A stretch of DNA of 35,367 nt, from NCBI GenBank assembly GCA_002171515.1, contig NHEP01000011.1, positions 1 to 35,367 of the forward strand, read 5' to 3'. Shown here one piece after another: positions 22,616 through 30,741 of this stretch. The translations under genes and the position numbers were made by a program. Within the stretch, counting starts at the first letter, position 1. Each line of letters begins with the position of its first letter. The notes beneath the pieces were generated by a model, which was not told the origin of the DNA, did no database searches, and saw only the letters and a list, made by a program, of their open reading frames with translations. The stretch comes from a bacterium TMED88. GTDB lineage: Bacteria; Myxococcota_A; UBA9160; UBA4427.

Positions 22616-24346
22616 ATGTCGAGCCGCCTCCAATTTGCTGCGCCGGACCCTGCGTCCGGGGCCTCAGACGCGGGAGAGCCGACCCGCGAGGGCCATCCTC
22701 GGGGGTCGATCCAACCGCTCCTGGTGCTGGCCCTCGATGGAGCCACCTTCGACGTGATTCAGCCCATGCTGGACGAAGGATTGCTCCCCCACCTCGGCCG
22801 GTGGATGGGGGAAGGCCAATGGGGCCCGCTCCGCTCCACCACCCCACCCGTGACTTTTCCCGCATGGACGACTTTCATGACCGGCCTCGAGCCCGGTGAG
22901 CACGGAATTTTTGATTTCACTCATCGGGTGCCTCAGCGGTATCGAATTCAATTCGTCAACGCCTCAGATAGGACCGGCGAGACACTTTTCGAAGGTCTTG
23001 CTCAAGAGGGGGGCCGAATGCTGGTGCTGGGGATGCCCGCCACGCACCCTGTGGAACCCCTACCGGGCCTCTTCGTCCCGGGTTTCGATGCCCCGGTCTC
23101 GACGGGGAGCGAGGCCTCGGCGACCAGTGACCCCGCACTCTATGAACGCGTTGCCGAACGGGTCGGCCCTTGGATGCGACCCGATGTCAACGAATCCGCG
23201 GGAGACGCCGCGTCTGCGGAACGGGCCGTCGAAACGCTTTTGGGTCGCATCGAACGGAAAAAGAATTTCACCCTGGAAGCCCTCAACGCCATGGCGTCTC
23301 AGCCCGAGGGAAAACCAGAACTCGTCATGGTCGTCTTTGCGGAGAGCGATACGGTGGGACATCACTACTGGAGAGACCACGATCCCCAGAGCCCGCGTCA
23401 CGATCCCGCGGCCTCGAGCACCAGAAAGCAGGCGATCCGATCGGTCTATTCCGCGCTCGACCGGGCCTGCGGTGAAATCCGCGAGGCCTTCGGAAGCGAA
23501 AGACCCTGCTTGGTGGTGTCCGATCACGGAATGGGGGGAGCGGCCAAAGAGATCGTCCACCTCAATCGCTATCTGGCCGAGGGCGGGTGGTTGACGCGAC
23601 GTGCGGCCCAAGCCGCCCCTTTCGACACCCTCGCCCGAAGGCTGCGAGACACGGCTCTGCGCTGGCTGCCGCCCACTCTGGCCCAGCGCCTCTTCCGCCA
23701 AGCGCGCCGCGCCGCGGCCCGCCTTGAGAGTGCGGCTCGCTTCGGAGGGCTCGACTGGACACGCACCCAAGCCTTCTCAGAAGAGGCCAACACTCTGCCC
23801 GGTGTTTGGATCAATCTAAGAGGGCGGGAACCCGCCGGCTGCGTCGCACCCTCCGACTATGAGAAAGTGCGGGATCAGATCATCGATCATCTTCAGTCCT
23901 GGAAACGGCCCGACGGTGGACCCGTGGTCGCCCGCGCGCTGAGGCGCGAAGAGGTCTACTCCGGCCCCTTTGTGGAACGCGCGCCCGACATTCTCATCGA
24001 GCTCGCCCTCTCGGACGGCTATGGACTTTCCCTCGTGCCAACCCCTTGGGCGGGACCCACAGAATCCTGCCGAACCCTGGAGCCACAGGACTACGCGGGG
24101 GGGCGGGGTCGGGGAATGAATGGAACCCATCGGCGAGACGGCATTTTCATCGCCTCCCAGATGGGTTCGCTGGCCGAGACCCGCCCACCTACTCGCCTGG
24201 CGGAGGTCGCCGCCTGGATGGCCGACAGCCTCGGACTGAGCTGGCGCCCCACAACCACCCCAGGTTCGAGCCCACGTCGGGACTACACTGAAGAGGAAGA
24301 CGCCATCGTGGCCGCTCGGCTGAGGGCCTTGGGGTACCTCGAGTGA
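22616..24346 (+). CDS. Alkaline-phosphatase-superfamily phosphodiesterase/nucleotide pyrophosphatase-like protein
   Basis: 576 residues. It has the metal-binding pattern of the type I phosphodiesterase/nucleotide pyrophosphatase family: Asp in LALDGATFD, a Thr nucleophile in TPPVTFPAWTTFMTG, Asp and His in FAESDTVGHHYW, Asp-His in VVSDHGMGG, and a late His in MNGTHRRDGIF. Such enzymes cleave phosphodiester or pyrophosphate bonds of nucleotides, lipids or glycans; the substrate is unknown. No signal peptide is visible, and the first 30 residues are a low-complexity tail. A distinct insertion (about residues 330-400) is Arg- and Ala-rich. The gene overlaps the GT2 gene by 4 bases (GTGA), tying it to the surface-glycan set. 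The ATG at 22616 follows AGAGAGA with long spacing. Confidence 0.82.
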   Translation: MSSRLQFAAPDPASGASDAGEPTREGHPRGSIQPLLVLALDGATFDVIQPMLDEGLLPHLGRWMGEGQWGPLRSTTPPVTFPAWTTFMTGLEPGEHGIFDFTHRVPQRYRIQFVNASDRTGETLFEGLAQEGGRMLVLGMPATHPVEPLPGLFVPGFDAPVSTGSEASATSDPALYERVAERVGPWMRPDVNESAGDAASAERAVETLLGRIERKKNFTLEALNAMASQPEGKPELVMVVFAESDTVGHHYWRDHDPQSPRHDPAASSTRKQAIRSVYSALDRACGEIREAFGSERPCLVVSDHGMGGAAKEIVHLNRYLAEGGWLTRRAAQAAPFDTLARRLRDTALRWLPPTLAQRLFRQARRAAARLESAARFGGLDWTRTQAFSEEANTLPGVWINLRGREPAGCVAPSDYEKVRDQIIDHLQSWKRPDGGPVVARALRREEVYSGPFVERAPDILIELALSDGYGLSLVPTPWAGPTESCRTLEPQDYAGGRGRGMNGTHRRDGIFIASQMGSLAETRPPTRLAEVAAWMADSLGLSWRPTTTPGSSPRRDYTEEEDAIVAARLRALGYLE

Positions 24347-25110
24347 CAACACCGACACACCGCACGGACGAATACCCCGAGCTCTCTTTGGTGTTTCCAG
24401 TCTTTGACGAAGCACCGAACGTCGACCGCGTGATCGAGGCCGCCTGCAAGACGGGAGAACAACTCGTCTCAAGTTTTGAAGTCGTCGTAGTGGACGACGG
24501 CTCACGCGACGGAAGCGCTCAACTCATCGATCGATGGTCAGCTCGGGACCCCCGAGTGCGAGCGGTAAGACATGCTTCGAACATTGGCTATGGGGCGGCG
24601 CTGCGTTCGGGATTGACCGCCGCGCGAGGCGAACTCATTTTTTTCAGCGACGCCGACCTGCAATTCGATCTCGCTGAACTGGCCAACTTGCTCGCACACA
24701 GTCGCGACTTTGACATTGTTGCGGGCTACCGATCACCTCGCCGAGATCCCTGGCCCCGAGTTGCCATCGCGCGCACTTGGGCGCTGATGGTGCGTGGGAT
24801 ATTCGGGCTCCGAATTCGCGACATCGACTGCGCGTTCAAACTTTTCCATCGGCGGGTGATCGCCGCGCTCCCCCTCGCCTCCGTCGGCGCCTTCATCAAC
24901 ACGGAATTACTCGTCCGCGCACAAGCCGCGGGCTTCAGGATTCATCAAATCCCTGTCAGTCACCGGCGCCGCCGATATGGTCAGCAAACCGGGGCACGGC
25001 CCAGAGTCGTGATTCGGGCGGCCCTTGAATTGATGCGGCTCTATCGCACCCTGCCCTCGGTGCGAGCCACCAAAGCGCGAAGCTCTCGACCTGGCCCGTT
25101 TCCGGGTTGA
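24343..25110 (+). CDS. GT2 family glycosyltransferase, dolichol-phosphate-mannose-synthase-like
   Basis: 255 residues with a GT-A fold: LSLVFPVFDEAPNVDRV at the start, VVVVDDGSRDGS, NIGYGAALRSG, and the metal-binding FFSDADLQF. The downstream part RDIDCAFKLFHRRV and VPVSHRRRRYG-like (IPVSHRRRRYG) matches DPM1-like and polyprenyl-phosphate glycosyltransferases, which move a sugar from a nucleotide donor to a lipid phosphate. No transmembrane helices are seen at the C-terminus, so it is a soluble or peripheral form. The start is GTG at 24343, coupled to the preceding phosphodiesterase, and its stop overlaps the GT4 start. Confidence 0.88.
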   Translation: MTTPTHRTDEYPELSLVFPVFDEAPNVDRVIEAACKTGEQLVSSFEVVVVDDGSRDGSAQLIDRWSARDPRVRAVRHASNIGYGAALRSGLTAARGELIFFSDADLQFDLAELANLLAHSRDFDIVAGYRSPRRDPWPRVAIARTWALMVRGIFGLRIRDIDCAFKLFHRRVIAALPLASVGAFINTELLVRAQAAGFRIHQIPVSHRRRRYGQQTGARPRVVIRAALELMRLYRTLPSVRATKARSSRPGPFPG

Positions 25111-26288
25111 TCCCGATGACACCGTCCCGCGATGAAAATCTACGGCTGGCGGTTTTGGGGGCCTTGCCGTTCCCCTTGCCCCAGGGATCACAGGTTTTCA
25201 TGCGGGAGCTAACACGCGCGCTGACTCAAGCCGGTGCACGGGCAACCGTCTTGACCTACGGCCGAGGCATCGGAAATCCGCCCGAAGATCTTCACTGCCT
25301 CTCTACCCCTGGTTGGTCGACACCTCGCTCAATGCGTTCGGGACCTCATCCGGGGAAACCTTTCGCCGATGCCCTGCTCTGGTGGGCTTACCGGCGCGCA
25401 ACCTCCCAGCATGTTTTCGACTGGGCGATCGCTCACAACGCTGAGGCCGCGGCCATCGCTTTGGCAGCCAGGCCACAAACGGGTGTTCCCGTCGTTTATG
25501 TTGCCCATACAATTTTGGCCGAAGAACTGTCCGCTTATGGGTCCAAGCGCTGCAGCGCCCAACTGGACCGAATGGGTGGCCGAATCGACCGCTTGATCGC
25601 TCACAAGGCGGACGCGGTAGTGACTCTGTCCGATGACGGACTGAGCGCCTTGGCTCCCCACAGCCGCGGTCCGATCACGATGATCCCACCTGGCCACACC
25701 CTTGAGGCGCCTCCCGACGCGTCTTTGATCGCGCGCACCTGCGCCGAGCATCGGATAAAGCCCGGGACATATATCCTCTATTCAGGCAATCTCGACGGCT
25801 ATCAAGAGCTTGAGACCCTTGCGCGGGCGGCCGAACGACTTCGGGACGACAGCCCTCCCATCGTTGTGGCCACCCACGATGCGCTTCGAGCGGCGAACGC
25901 CAGCCAAGCGCTCCGGCAGAGCCTTCGGATTGTTTCCGTAAAAAAATTCGAGTCCATGCGGGCGTTGATTCATGGCGCCCGGTGCCTTGTGCTGCCCCGG
26001 ACACGGCGCGGCGGATTCCCCATTAAGCTTCTCAACTACATGGAGGCGGCGCGACCGATTGTCGCACTCGAAGGTGTGGCGGAAGGCCTCCAAGACGGTG
26101 TCTCGGCGAGACTTCTCCCCCATCCCACGGACCCTAGCCGGTTGGCCGAGGCCTTGAACGAACTCAACTTGGACCGCGCGCTTCGAAACCGACTGGGTGA
26201 GGGCGCGCGAACTCGGCTGGTCACCGAACACCGCTGGGCGCCGATCGGTGACCGATGGCGGACGTTTCTTGAATCCGCTGAGCGCTGA
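25107..26288 (+). CDS. GT4 family glycosyltransferase
   Basis: 393 residues with two Rossmann-like halves of the GT-B fold. The N-terminal half has ALPFPLPQGSQVFMRELTRAL and WAIAHNAEAAAIAL; the C-terminal half has the donor site with ILYSGNLDGYQELETLARA, VLPRTRRGGFPIKLLNYMEAARPIVAL (in parts) holding the Lys-Glu region typical of GT4. It should transfer a sugar from a nucleotide donor to a glycan or lipid acceptor. The start is TTG at 25107 with a 4-base overlap (TTGA) with the GT2 stop; the ATG at 25116 is an alternative. It is the last gene of the set and ends in a terminator-like hairpin. Confidence 0.86.
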   Translation: MIPMTPSRDENLRLAVLGALPFPLPQGSQVFMRELTRALTQAGARATVLTYGRGIGNPPEDLHCLSTPGWSTPRSMRSGPHPGKPFADALLWWAYRRATSQHVFDWAIAHNAEAAAIALAARPQTGVPVVYVAHTILAEELSAYGSKRCSAQLDRMGGRIDRLIAHKADAVVTLSDDGLSALAPHSRGPITMIPPGHTLEAPPDASLIARTCAEHRIKPGTYILYSGNLDGYQELETLARAAERLRDDSPPIVVATHDALRAANASQALRQSLRIVSVKKFESMRALIHGARCLVLPRTRRGGFPIKLLNYMEAARPIVALEGVAEGLQDGVSARLLPHPTDPSRLAEALNELNLDRALRNRLGEGARTRLVTEHRWAPIGDRWRTFLESAER

Positions 26289-26316
26289 AACCGAACTCGT
26301 TTAAGACGAGGGTTTC
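26287..26316 (+). terminator. Terminator hairpin after the glycosyltransferase genes
   Basis: GAAACC and GGTTTC form the lower stem, CTCGT and ACGAG the upper stem, with a 3-base bulge between them and a 5-base loop. It lies between two convergent genes and includes the end of the GT4 stop codon. On the plus strand it is followed by TCTTCTTC, a weak pyrimidine tail. It may work on both strands. Confidence 0.6.
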
Positions 26317-26777
26317 TCTTCTTCAGCCGGGGCTAACCGGACCAGCAGGGCGCCTTTTGCATCCAAGAGTTCAAGTTCCTTCCCTTTGCGGCGCCAGTGG
26401 GAGACGGATTCTAAATTCTGCATCAAAACCATCTCCACCGACGCACCGGGCTGCGAGCACGCCATGCGGGTCGTTGTGAGTCCAATGAACTCCAGCGAAT
26501 CCCCGGCCAGCAGGTAGGAGCCCCCCAAACGATTGCAACCGGTGAAGCCACTGACACGCACCGACTCTCCATCGAGACGCAGAGCGGGCACGCGGCCATT
26601 GGGCAATCGCGGAAGGGGATGGCCCGCCAAGTACACCACGTGCCAAGCCTCGTTGATGGGCGGGTCACCGGTGCCCCGCCCCATCGCGCAGCCAGAGGGC
26701 CCGCTGAGCAGAGCGAAAAAAACAAGGAACAGAGCCGCGCCGAAAAATGGGCGACGCCAATGCAAAGAATCCTTCAC
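26301..26777 (-). CDS. META-domain (HslJ-like) lipoprotein
   Basis: 158 residues. The N-terminus is a signal peptide (FFGAALFLVFFALL) ending in a lipobox-like GPSGC, so the mature protein is probably lipid-anchored. The rest is one META domain: RVSGFTGCNRLGGSYLLAG, then LTTTRMACSQPG with the two conserved cysteines, then LESVSHWRRKGKELELLDAKG. Family members include HslJ, tied to stress and novobiocin resistance in Escherichia coli; the molecular role is not known. The ATG at 26777 overlaps the stop of the HCCA-like gene by 4 bases, so it is the third gene of that operon. Confidence 0.83.
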   Translation of the reverse strand: MKDSLHWRRPFFGAALFLVFFALLSGPSGCAMGRGTGDPPINEAWHVVYLAGHPLPRLPNGRVPALRLDGESVRVSGFTGCNRLGGSYLLAGDSLEFIGLTTTRMACSQPGASVEMVLMQNLESVSHWRRKGKELELLDAKGALLVRLAPAEEEKPSS

Positions 26778-27442
26778 GATGCGCCCTTTCGATCAAGCTC
26801 ACCGGCTCGTCGGCGCAGCGCATCCGCGACAACCTCAAGCCGGTCATTGCCAAAGTACATGTCGTCCCCATCCACGAAAATCGTTGGGGAACCGAATCCG
26901 CCTCGCTCCATTAACTCGTCCGTGGACTGCCGCAAGCAATGCTTGTAGTCCTCCGTCTCAATCTTCTGAAAAATTTCGTCTGGGTCGAGTCCAGCCTGGA
27001 CGGTGATTTCGGTCAGGACTCCGTCTTGTGAAATATCTTTTAACGCGCCCCAATACGCCTCAAAAGCGGCTCGGGCAAAATTGGGCAGTCGCCCATGCTC
27101 CTGGGCGACGAAGCAAGCGCGCATGACCCGAACTGAATTCACAGGAAAGACAGACGGCTGACCAATTTCCAACCCAGTCAAACGCGCCCAGTCAGCCAGG
27201 TCCTTGATATAATATTTCGCCTTTCTTCCTTCGGCAGTGGCTTCGCCTTGGCGGAGGCGATCGCCGATCTTCGCGCGCTCGGTATACACGCCTTGATTAA
27301 TGGCGTTGAAGACCCCCCCCACAAGAATTGGGCGCCAAAGAATCGGCGTATCGGTTTCAGCGGCGATGGATTGAATCCGGTGAAACGCGAGGTAGGTCCA
27401 AGGACTCGAACAATCGAAGAAGAACTCGAGCCGGACGCTCAC
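26774..27442 (-). CDS. 2-hydroxychromene-2-carboxylate isomerase/DsbA-family protein
   Basis: 222 residues of the kappa-GST/DsbA-like thioredoxin fold. The start VRLEFFFDCSSPWTYLAF has the conserved Ser-Pro region that binds glutathione in HCCA isomerase instead of a CxxC pair, and the C-terminal MERGGFGSPTIFVDGDDMYFGNDRLEVV is the family signature with the cis-Pro. It probably isomerises or conjugates an aromatic or epoxide substrate using glutathione, or acts as a related oxidoreductase. I place the start at GTG 27442, with GAGGGAG just upstream and a 4-base overlap with the zinc-ribbon gene; 22 earlier codons are open but belong to that gene's end. Confidence 0.85.
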   Translation of the reverse strand: MSVRLEFFFDCSSPWTYLAFHRIQSIAAETDTPILWRPILVGGVFNAINQGVYTERAKIGDRLRQGEATAEGRKAKYYIKDLADWARLTGLEIGQPSVFPVNSVRVMRACFVAQEHGRLPNFARAAFEAYWGALKDISQDGVLTEITVQAGLDPDEIFQKIETEDYKHCLRQSTDELMERGGFGSPTIFVDGDDMYFGNDRLEVVADALRRRAGELDRKGAS

Positions 27443-28194
27443 GGCGCTCCCTCGGCCGACCCGCCCTCTGGGCGGATACGAATCAAAACCCGGCTGCAGC
27501 GAGGGCAATGGGCCAGTACGTCATCCGCTTCATTCCGAATCCGGTTGTATTCGATCACGGGGAGTCGAACCCGGCAAGCCCCACACGTTCCACCCTCCAG
27601 TTCCGCTGCCGCTCGGCCCCCGAGGCGCTCCTTGCCGCGCAGTCGATCGTACTCCGTGAGAATCGTAGACGGCACATCCTGCCGATGGAGTCCACAGCGG
27701 CCCGCCAGAACCCCCAGCTCCTCATCGATTAAGGCTTCAGCTTGAGCGAGTGCTGCCTGCGTGGTCGACACATCCGTATCCACTTGCTGACGGGCCTTAC
27801 GGTTGTCGACGGCTTCGGCATCGAGCCGGTCAATCTCCTCAAGGGTTTCCATTTGACTCGATTCGAACTCGCCCTGCCGTTCACGGGTTCCGCGCACTTC
27901 TTCCTGAAGCGCCTCAAGCTCCTTCGTGGCCTTCACAGTGCCGGAGTACAGCTTGTCTTCAAGCTCCTGCGCTTTGACCGCCAGGTCCTCGACCTGATTG
28001 GCCCAATCGCGCTCTTGGCGGTTGACCGTCGCCCGCGCCTCAAGGCACTGGGCGTGACCTTGATCCAACTCCACGGCGCGCGCCGCCAAGCCTCGGAGCG
28101 TCTCTCTCTCCGGCAGCTCTGCTCGACGGACAAGCAGAGCGTCTCGCTCGAGGTCGAGCGCCTGGACATCGATCAATGCAGGACGGGGGGGCAC
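27439..28194 (-). CDS. Coiled-coil protein with C-terminal C4 zinc ribbon (zf-RING_7 type)
   Basis: 251 residues. Residues about 10-185 are a long antiparallel coiled coil rich in Glu, Arg, Ala and Leu, with the signature LYSGTVKATKELEALQEEV that is typical of this family. The C-terminus has GTCGACRVRLP and AHCPRCSRVL, two Cys-x2-Cys knuckles that should bind one zinc ion. Family members are widespread but poorly characterised; nucleic acid binding is suspected. The start is taken as GTG at 28194; a TTG a few codons later is also possible, and neither has a clear ribosome binding site. It is divergent from the DksA-like gene, with about 110 bases between the starts. Confidence 0.82.
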   Translation of the reverse strand: MPPRPALIDVQALDLERDALLVRRAELPERETLRGLAARAVELDQGHAQCLEARATVNRQERDWANQVEDLAVKAQELEDKLYSGTVKATKELEALQEEVRGTRERQGEFESSQMETLEEIDRLDAEAVDNRKARQQVDTDVSTTQAALAQAEALIDEELGVLAGRCGLHRQDVPSTILTEYDRLRGKERLGGRAAAELEGGTCGACRVRLPVIEYNRIRNEADDVLAHCPRCSRVLIRIRPEGGSAEGAP

Positions 28195-28304
28195 AGCGCA
28201 ATGCTACCACGCTGAGCGCCGCCGGCCGGGATTGCCGAACGAGACTCGGCGAGCGAGGCTTCGTAGGGTCCCGTGTCCCCGAACTCGGCGACGAGGAGCG
28301 CGCT

Positions 28305-28667
28305 GTGCAGCCACTGACCCCCGGCCAATGTAAAAACTTGCGACAAGCCCTCGACGCGTTGGCCGAGGAACTCCGAATCCAGATCGAGCGGGGCGCCGCG
28401 GGCGCCCGACCGGTGGCGCTCGACGAGCCCATTGGCCGGCTCTCTCGAATGGACGCCATGGCGCAGCAGAAAATGATCGAAGCCACTCGCCGGGCGGCTG
28501 CCCAACGCCTCGAACGAGTCGAAGCCGCTCGCCAACGGCTCCGGACCAACCTGTATGGGCGCTGCGCCAGTTGCGAGGAACCCATCGGGTGGGCTCGGCT
28601 CAAAGCCCGCCCGGAAGCCGCCCTTTGTCTAGCCTGTCAGCAAGAACGCGAGGGGCGACTCCGATGA
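28305..28667 (+). CDS. DksA/TraR family C4 zinc-finger protein
   Basis: About 120 residues, shorter than DksA (about 150) and longer than TraR (about 70). The helical N-terminal part ends in DEPIGRLSRMDAMAQQKM, which is typical of small DksA-like proteins, followed by a basic helix and a zinc finger with CASCEEPIG and CLACQQ (all four Cys present). DksA relatives enter the RNA polymerase secondary channel and alter initiation, often with ppGpp. I chose GTG 28305 because GAGGAG lies 7 bases upstream; the frame is open back to 28176 but that region overlaps the divergent gene and is unlike the family. Confidence 0.85.
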   Translation: MQPLTPGQCKNLRQALDALAEELRIQIERGAAGARPVALDEPIGRLSRMDAMAQQKMIEATRRAAAQRLERVEAARQRLRTNLYGRCASCEEPIGWARLKARPEAALCLACQQEREGRLR

Positions 28668-28690
28668 TTTCATCGGGGGAAAACCCAAAT

Positions 28691-28722
28691 ACAGAAGACC
28701 GTCAACGGTTCAGACCTTCTGT
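28691..28722. terminator. Stem-loop after the DksA-like gene, likely two-way terminator
   Basis: ACAGAAG and CTTCTGT form the outer 7-bp stem and ACCG/CGGT an inner small hairpin. It lies between two convergent genes. The plus strand continues with TTTGG and the minus strand with ATTTGGGTTTTCC, so termination is more likely for the minus-strand methyltransferase transcript. Confidence 0.45.
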
Positions 28723-28736
28723 TTGGACCCCGCCAC

Positions 28737-28766
28737 GAGAACGCCTCGGCTCGATCGAGGGTTCTC
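28737..28766. terminator. Second stem-loop in the same convergent gap
   Basis: GAGAAC pairs with GTTCTC and, after a small bulge, CTCG pairs with CGAG around a 7-base loop. There is no T-run. Together with the hairpin at 28691-28722 it fills most of the gap between the two convergent genes. Confidence 0.4.
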
Positions 28767-28789
28767 ACTGCCCAGCTTGGCGCCCCAGC

Positions 28790-29587
28790 TTAGAGTCCAG
28801 GGGCCTCAAGATCCGCTGCAAACAGGTAACGGTTCAGGCTGAAGAAGTATTCTCCTGCCTCACCCAAGCGTTTGAGTTCCCCGAGCCACTCGCGCGTATC
28901 GTCCTGGGTACACTCCCGTCGACCGGCTGAAAAGCCCGCAATCATCCGGGTCAAATGCCAGCTGAACGCGTTTTCATGGTGCTCAACGTTGAGCATCGGG
29001 ATCGCCTCGACTTGACGAACTCGGAATCCAGCCTTCTTCATCTCGGCTCCGAGAAACCGAGGTAAGCCCCGATGGACAAAGTGTTCGTCCCAGGCATCTC
29101 GAATCCGGGCTAAGCGCAACTCATCCTCGGTGTGGATCACCCAGGAATCGTAATCGGTGTCGAGCACAACGGCCCGACCTCCCGGGCGCAGAACGCGCCG
29201 AATCTCCTGAAGACCAGCCGGGATGTCGGCCACATACTCGTACACCTGAGTCGAAACCACTGCGTCAAAACTCTCATCGGGGTAGGGGAGCTTGAGCGCT
29301 TCACCCGCATCGACCGTCACTTGCGGATAGGCTTCGCAGCGATGCGAGGCAGCCTCCACCATGGCGACACTTTGATCGACGCCTGCGGCCCGTCCTGAAG
29401 AGCCCACCGTTTTGGCCAACGCCTCAAGCAAGAGCCCTGGACCGGACCCGATATCGAGGACGTGTGACCCAGGCGTCAACGCCAGGGATTCGACAACTCG
29501 GACACGCTGCAAAATCACATCTGTCGTTTGATAGGCCGCTTCCAACCCGCGGGCAGCGGCGGCGTCGAAGCGGATTCCCTCGGGCAT
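28790..29587 (-). CDS. Class I SAM-dependent methyltransferase
   Basis: About 265 residues with the UbiE-like layout: motif I VLDIGSGPGLLLEAL (from about residue 44), the acidic loop end GVDQSVAMVEAA, motif II region LPYPDESFDAVVSTQVYEYV, and the post-motif EIRRVLRPGGRAVVLDTDYDSW. The C-terminal third is a family-specific cap (HHENAFSWHLTRMIAGF). Substrate unknown; arsenite, quinone and small-molecule methylases share this pattern, but no Cys cluster of ArsM is present. The ATG at 29587 has AGGAG 8 bases upstream and shares one base with the stop of the PAS-DHp-REC gene (TGATG), so the two are co-translated. Confidence 0.85.
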   Translation of the reverse strand: MPEGIRFDAAAARGLEAAYQTTDVILQRVRVVESLALTPGSHVLDIGSGPGLLLEALAKTVGSSGRAAGVDQSVAMVEAASHRCEAYPQVTVDAGEALKLPYPDESFDAVVSTQVYEYVADIPAGLQEIRRVLRPGGRAVVLDTDYDSWVIHTEDELRLARIRDAWDEHFVHRGLPRFLGAEMKKAGFRVRQVEAIPMLNVEHHENAFSWHLTRMIAGFSAGRRECTQDDTREWLGELKRLGEAGEYFFSLNRYLFAADLEAPGL

Positions 29588-30687
29588 CAAGAAGGCTCCT
29601 CGTGCCCGCCCACGTTTCGTTTTCGAATATGGATGGTTTCGACGATCACTTCCCGTAAACGAACCGGATCCACGGGTTTCTTAAAGATCACGCCTTCCAG
29701 ACCCTTCATGCGAGAACGCTTGATGATGTGATCCTTGTCGTAGTGAAATGCGGTCATCATCAAAACAGGTAGTTCGGGCATGCGTTCCTGAACATGCATG
29801 TAGAGTTGGTGTCCATCCATCCGGGGCATGACGACATCGGTCAGCATCAAGTCGAAGATCTTCGTGGACAACTGGTCGAGGGCTTCGAGGCCATCATGGG
29901 CGACTTCAACCTGGCAGCCACTGATCTCCAAAATCTCCTTCAGGCTATGACAAATCCCACGGTCATCATCAACCACAAGGAGCCGCAAGCCGTCGAGTTG
30001 GTCATCTCGCTTGTCGATTCGAGCTTCCTCTCTGCGGAGATCAATCATCCGAGACGGGCCCACATACCCTACCGTCTCGTAGCTATCCGACTGAACCATT
30101 TCTCCAAGGCGCTCGAGAACCTCCGAGATTCGAGCCACTTCTCGTCGGACTGCGTCGAGCCGCTCGTCTTCGACCGAACAATCACGATCGCCCGCAAGGC
30201 GCGAGATTTCTTCTTCCAACAGTTGGCACTGATTCAAGATGACGGCCAGCGGGTTGTTGATCTCGTGGCTCAGGCCGATGGCCACCTCGCCGAGGGTCGC
30301 GAGCTGATCTTTGTGCAGGATCTCACGGAGATCTTTCGCATAACCAATCGTTCCGTTTTCTTGACCCGACTCGTCGTAGAGCAGAGTGCCCGAGATCGCG
30401 ACGGGGATATTCTCCCCGGACATCGTCAGGAATTCTGTTTGGAAGCTTTCGACGATACCCTCGCCATCGGGTTCAGCGCTGCGCATGGCTCGGGCGACCC
30501 GACGGGCCTCCTCCAGGCTGGGATAGAGAATGCCCACAAACCGACCCAGGATTTCCTCGCTGACGTAACCGAGGCTCTTGGAGGCTCCGTCGTTGTAGTA
30601 GACGACGCGACCCTTGCGATCGGTGGCGACCACAATATCCGTGGAACGGTCCGTCAGGCGCTCGAGCATTTCACGCGTTAACGGCAT
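29587..30687 (-). CDS. PAS-HisKA-REC signalling protein lacking a histidine kinase ATPase domain
   Basis: 366 residues. A PAS domain covers about 8-120 (IVVATDRKGRVVYYNDGASKSLGY, in parts, and IGYAKDLRE). A dimerisation/phosphotransfer helix pair follows at about 125-200 with the H-box GLSHEINNPLAVI, phospho-acceptor His141. Next, with only about 30 residues between, is a receiver domain (about 233-355) with Asp240/Asp241, phospho-acceptor Asp284 in MLTDVVMPRMDG and Lys336 or Lys337 in IFKKPVDP. The N, G1 and G2 boxes of the HATPase domain are absent. So it cannot phosphorylate itself in the usual way; it may be a phosphorelay hub served by another kinase. The ATG at 30687 follows trxB by about 55 bases. 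Confidence 0.85.
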   Translation of the reverse strand: MPLTREMLERLTDRSTDIVVATDRKGRVVYYNDGASKSLGYVSEEILGRFVGILYPSLEEARRVARAMRSAEPDGEGIVESFQTEFLTMSGENIPVAISGTLLYDESGQENGTIGYAKDLREILHKDQLATLGEVAIGLSHEINNPLAVILNQCQLLEEEISRLAGDRDCSVEDERLDAVRREVARISEVLERLGEMVQSDSYETVGYVGPSRMIDLRREEARIDKRDDQLDGLRLLVVDDDRGICHSLKEILEISGCQVEVAHDGLEALDQLSTKIFDLMLTDVVMPRMDGHQLYMHVQERMPELPVLMMTAFHYDKDHIIKRSRMKGLEGVIFKKPVDPVRLREVIVETIHIRKRNVGGHEEPS

Positions 30688-30741
30688 CCCAAGGGCCCCC
30701 GGATCATTCCGCTGAGTGAACCCGCATAGCGACCCGCTTCA

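Noticed and set aside
28176-28304. Longer start for the DksA-like gene
   Set aside because: It would overlap the divergent zinc-ribbon gene's start, and the internal GTG at 28305 has GAGGAG at the right distance and the proper family length.
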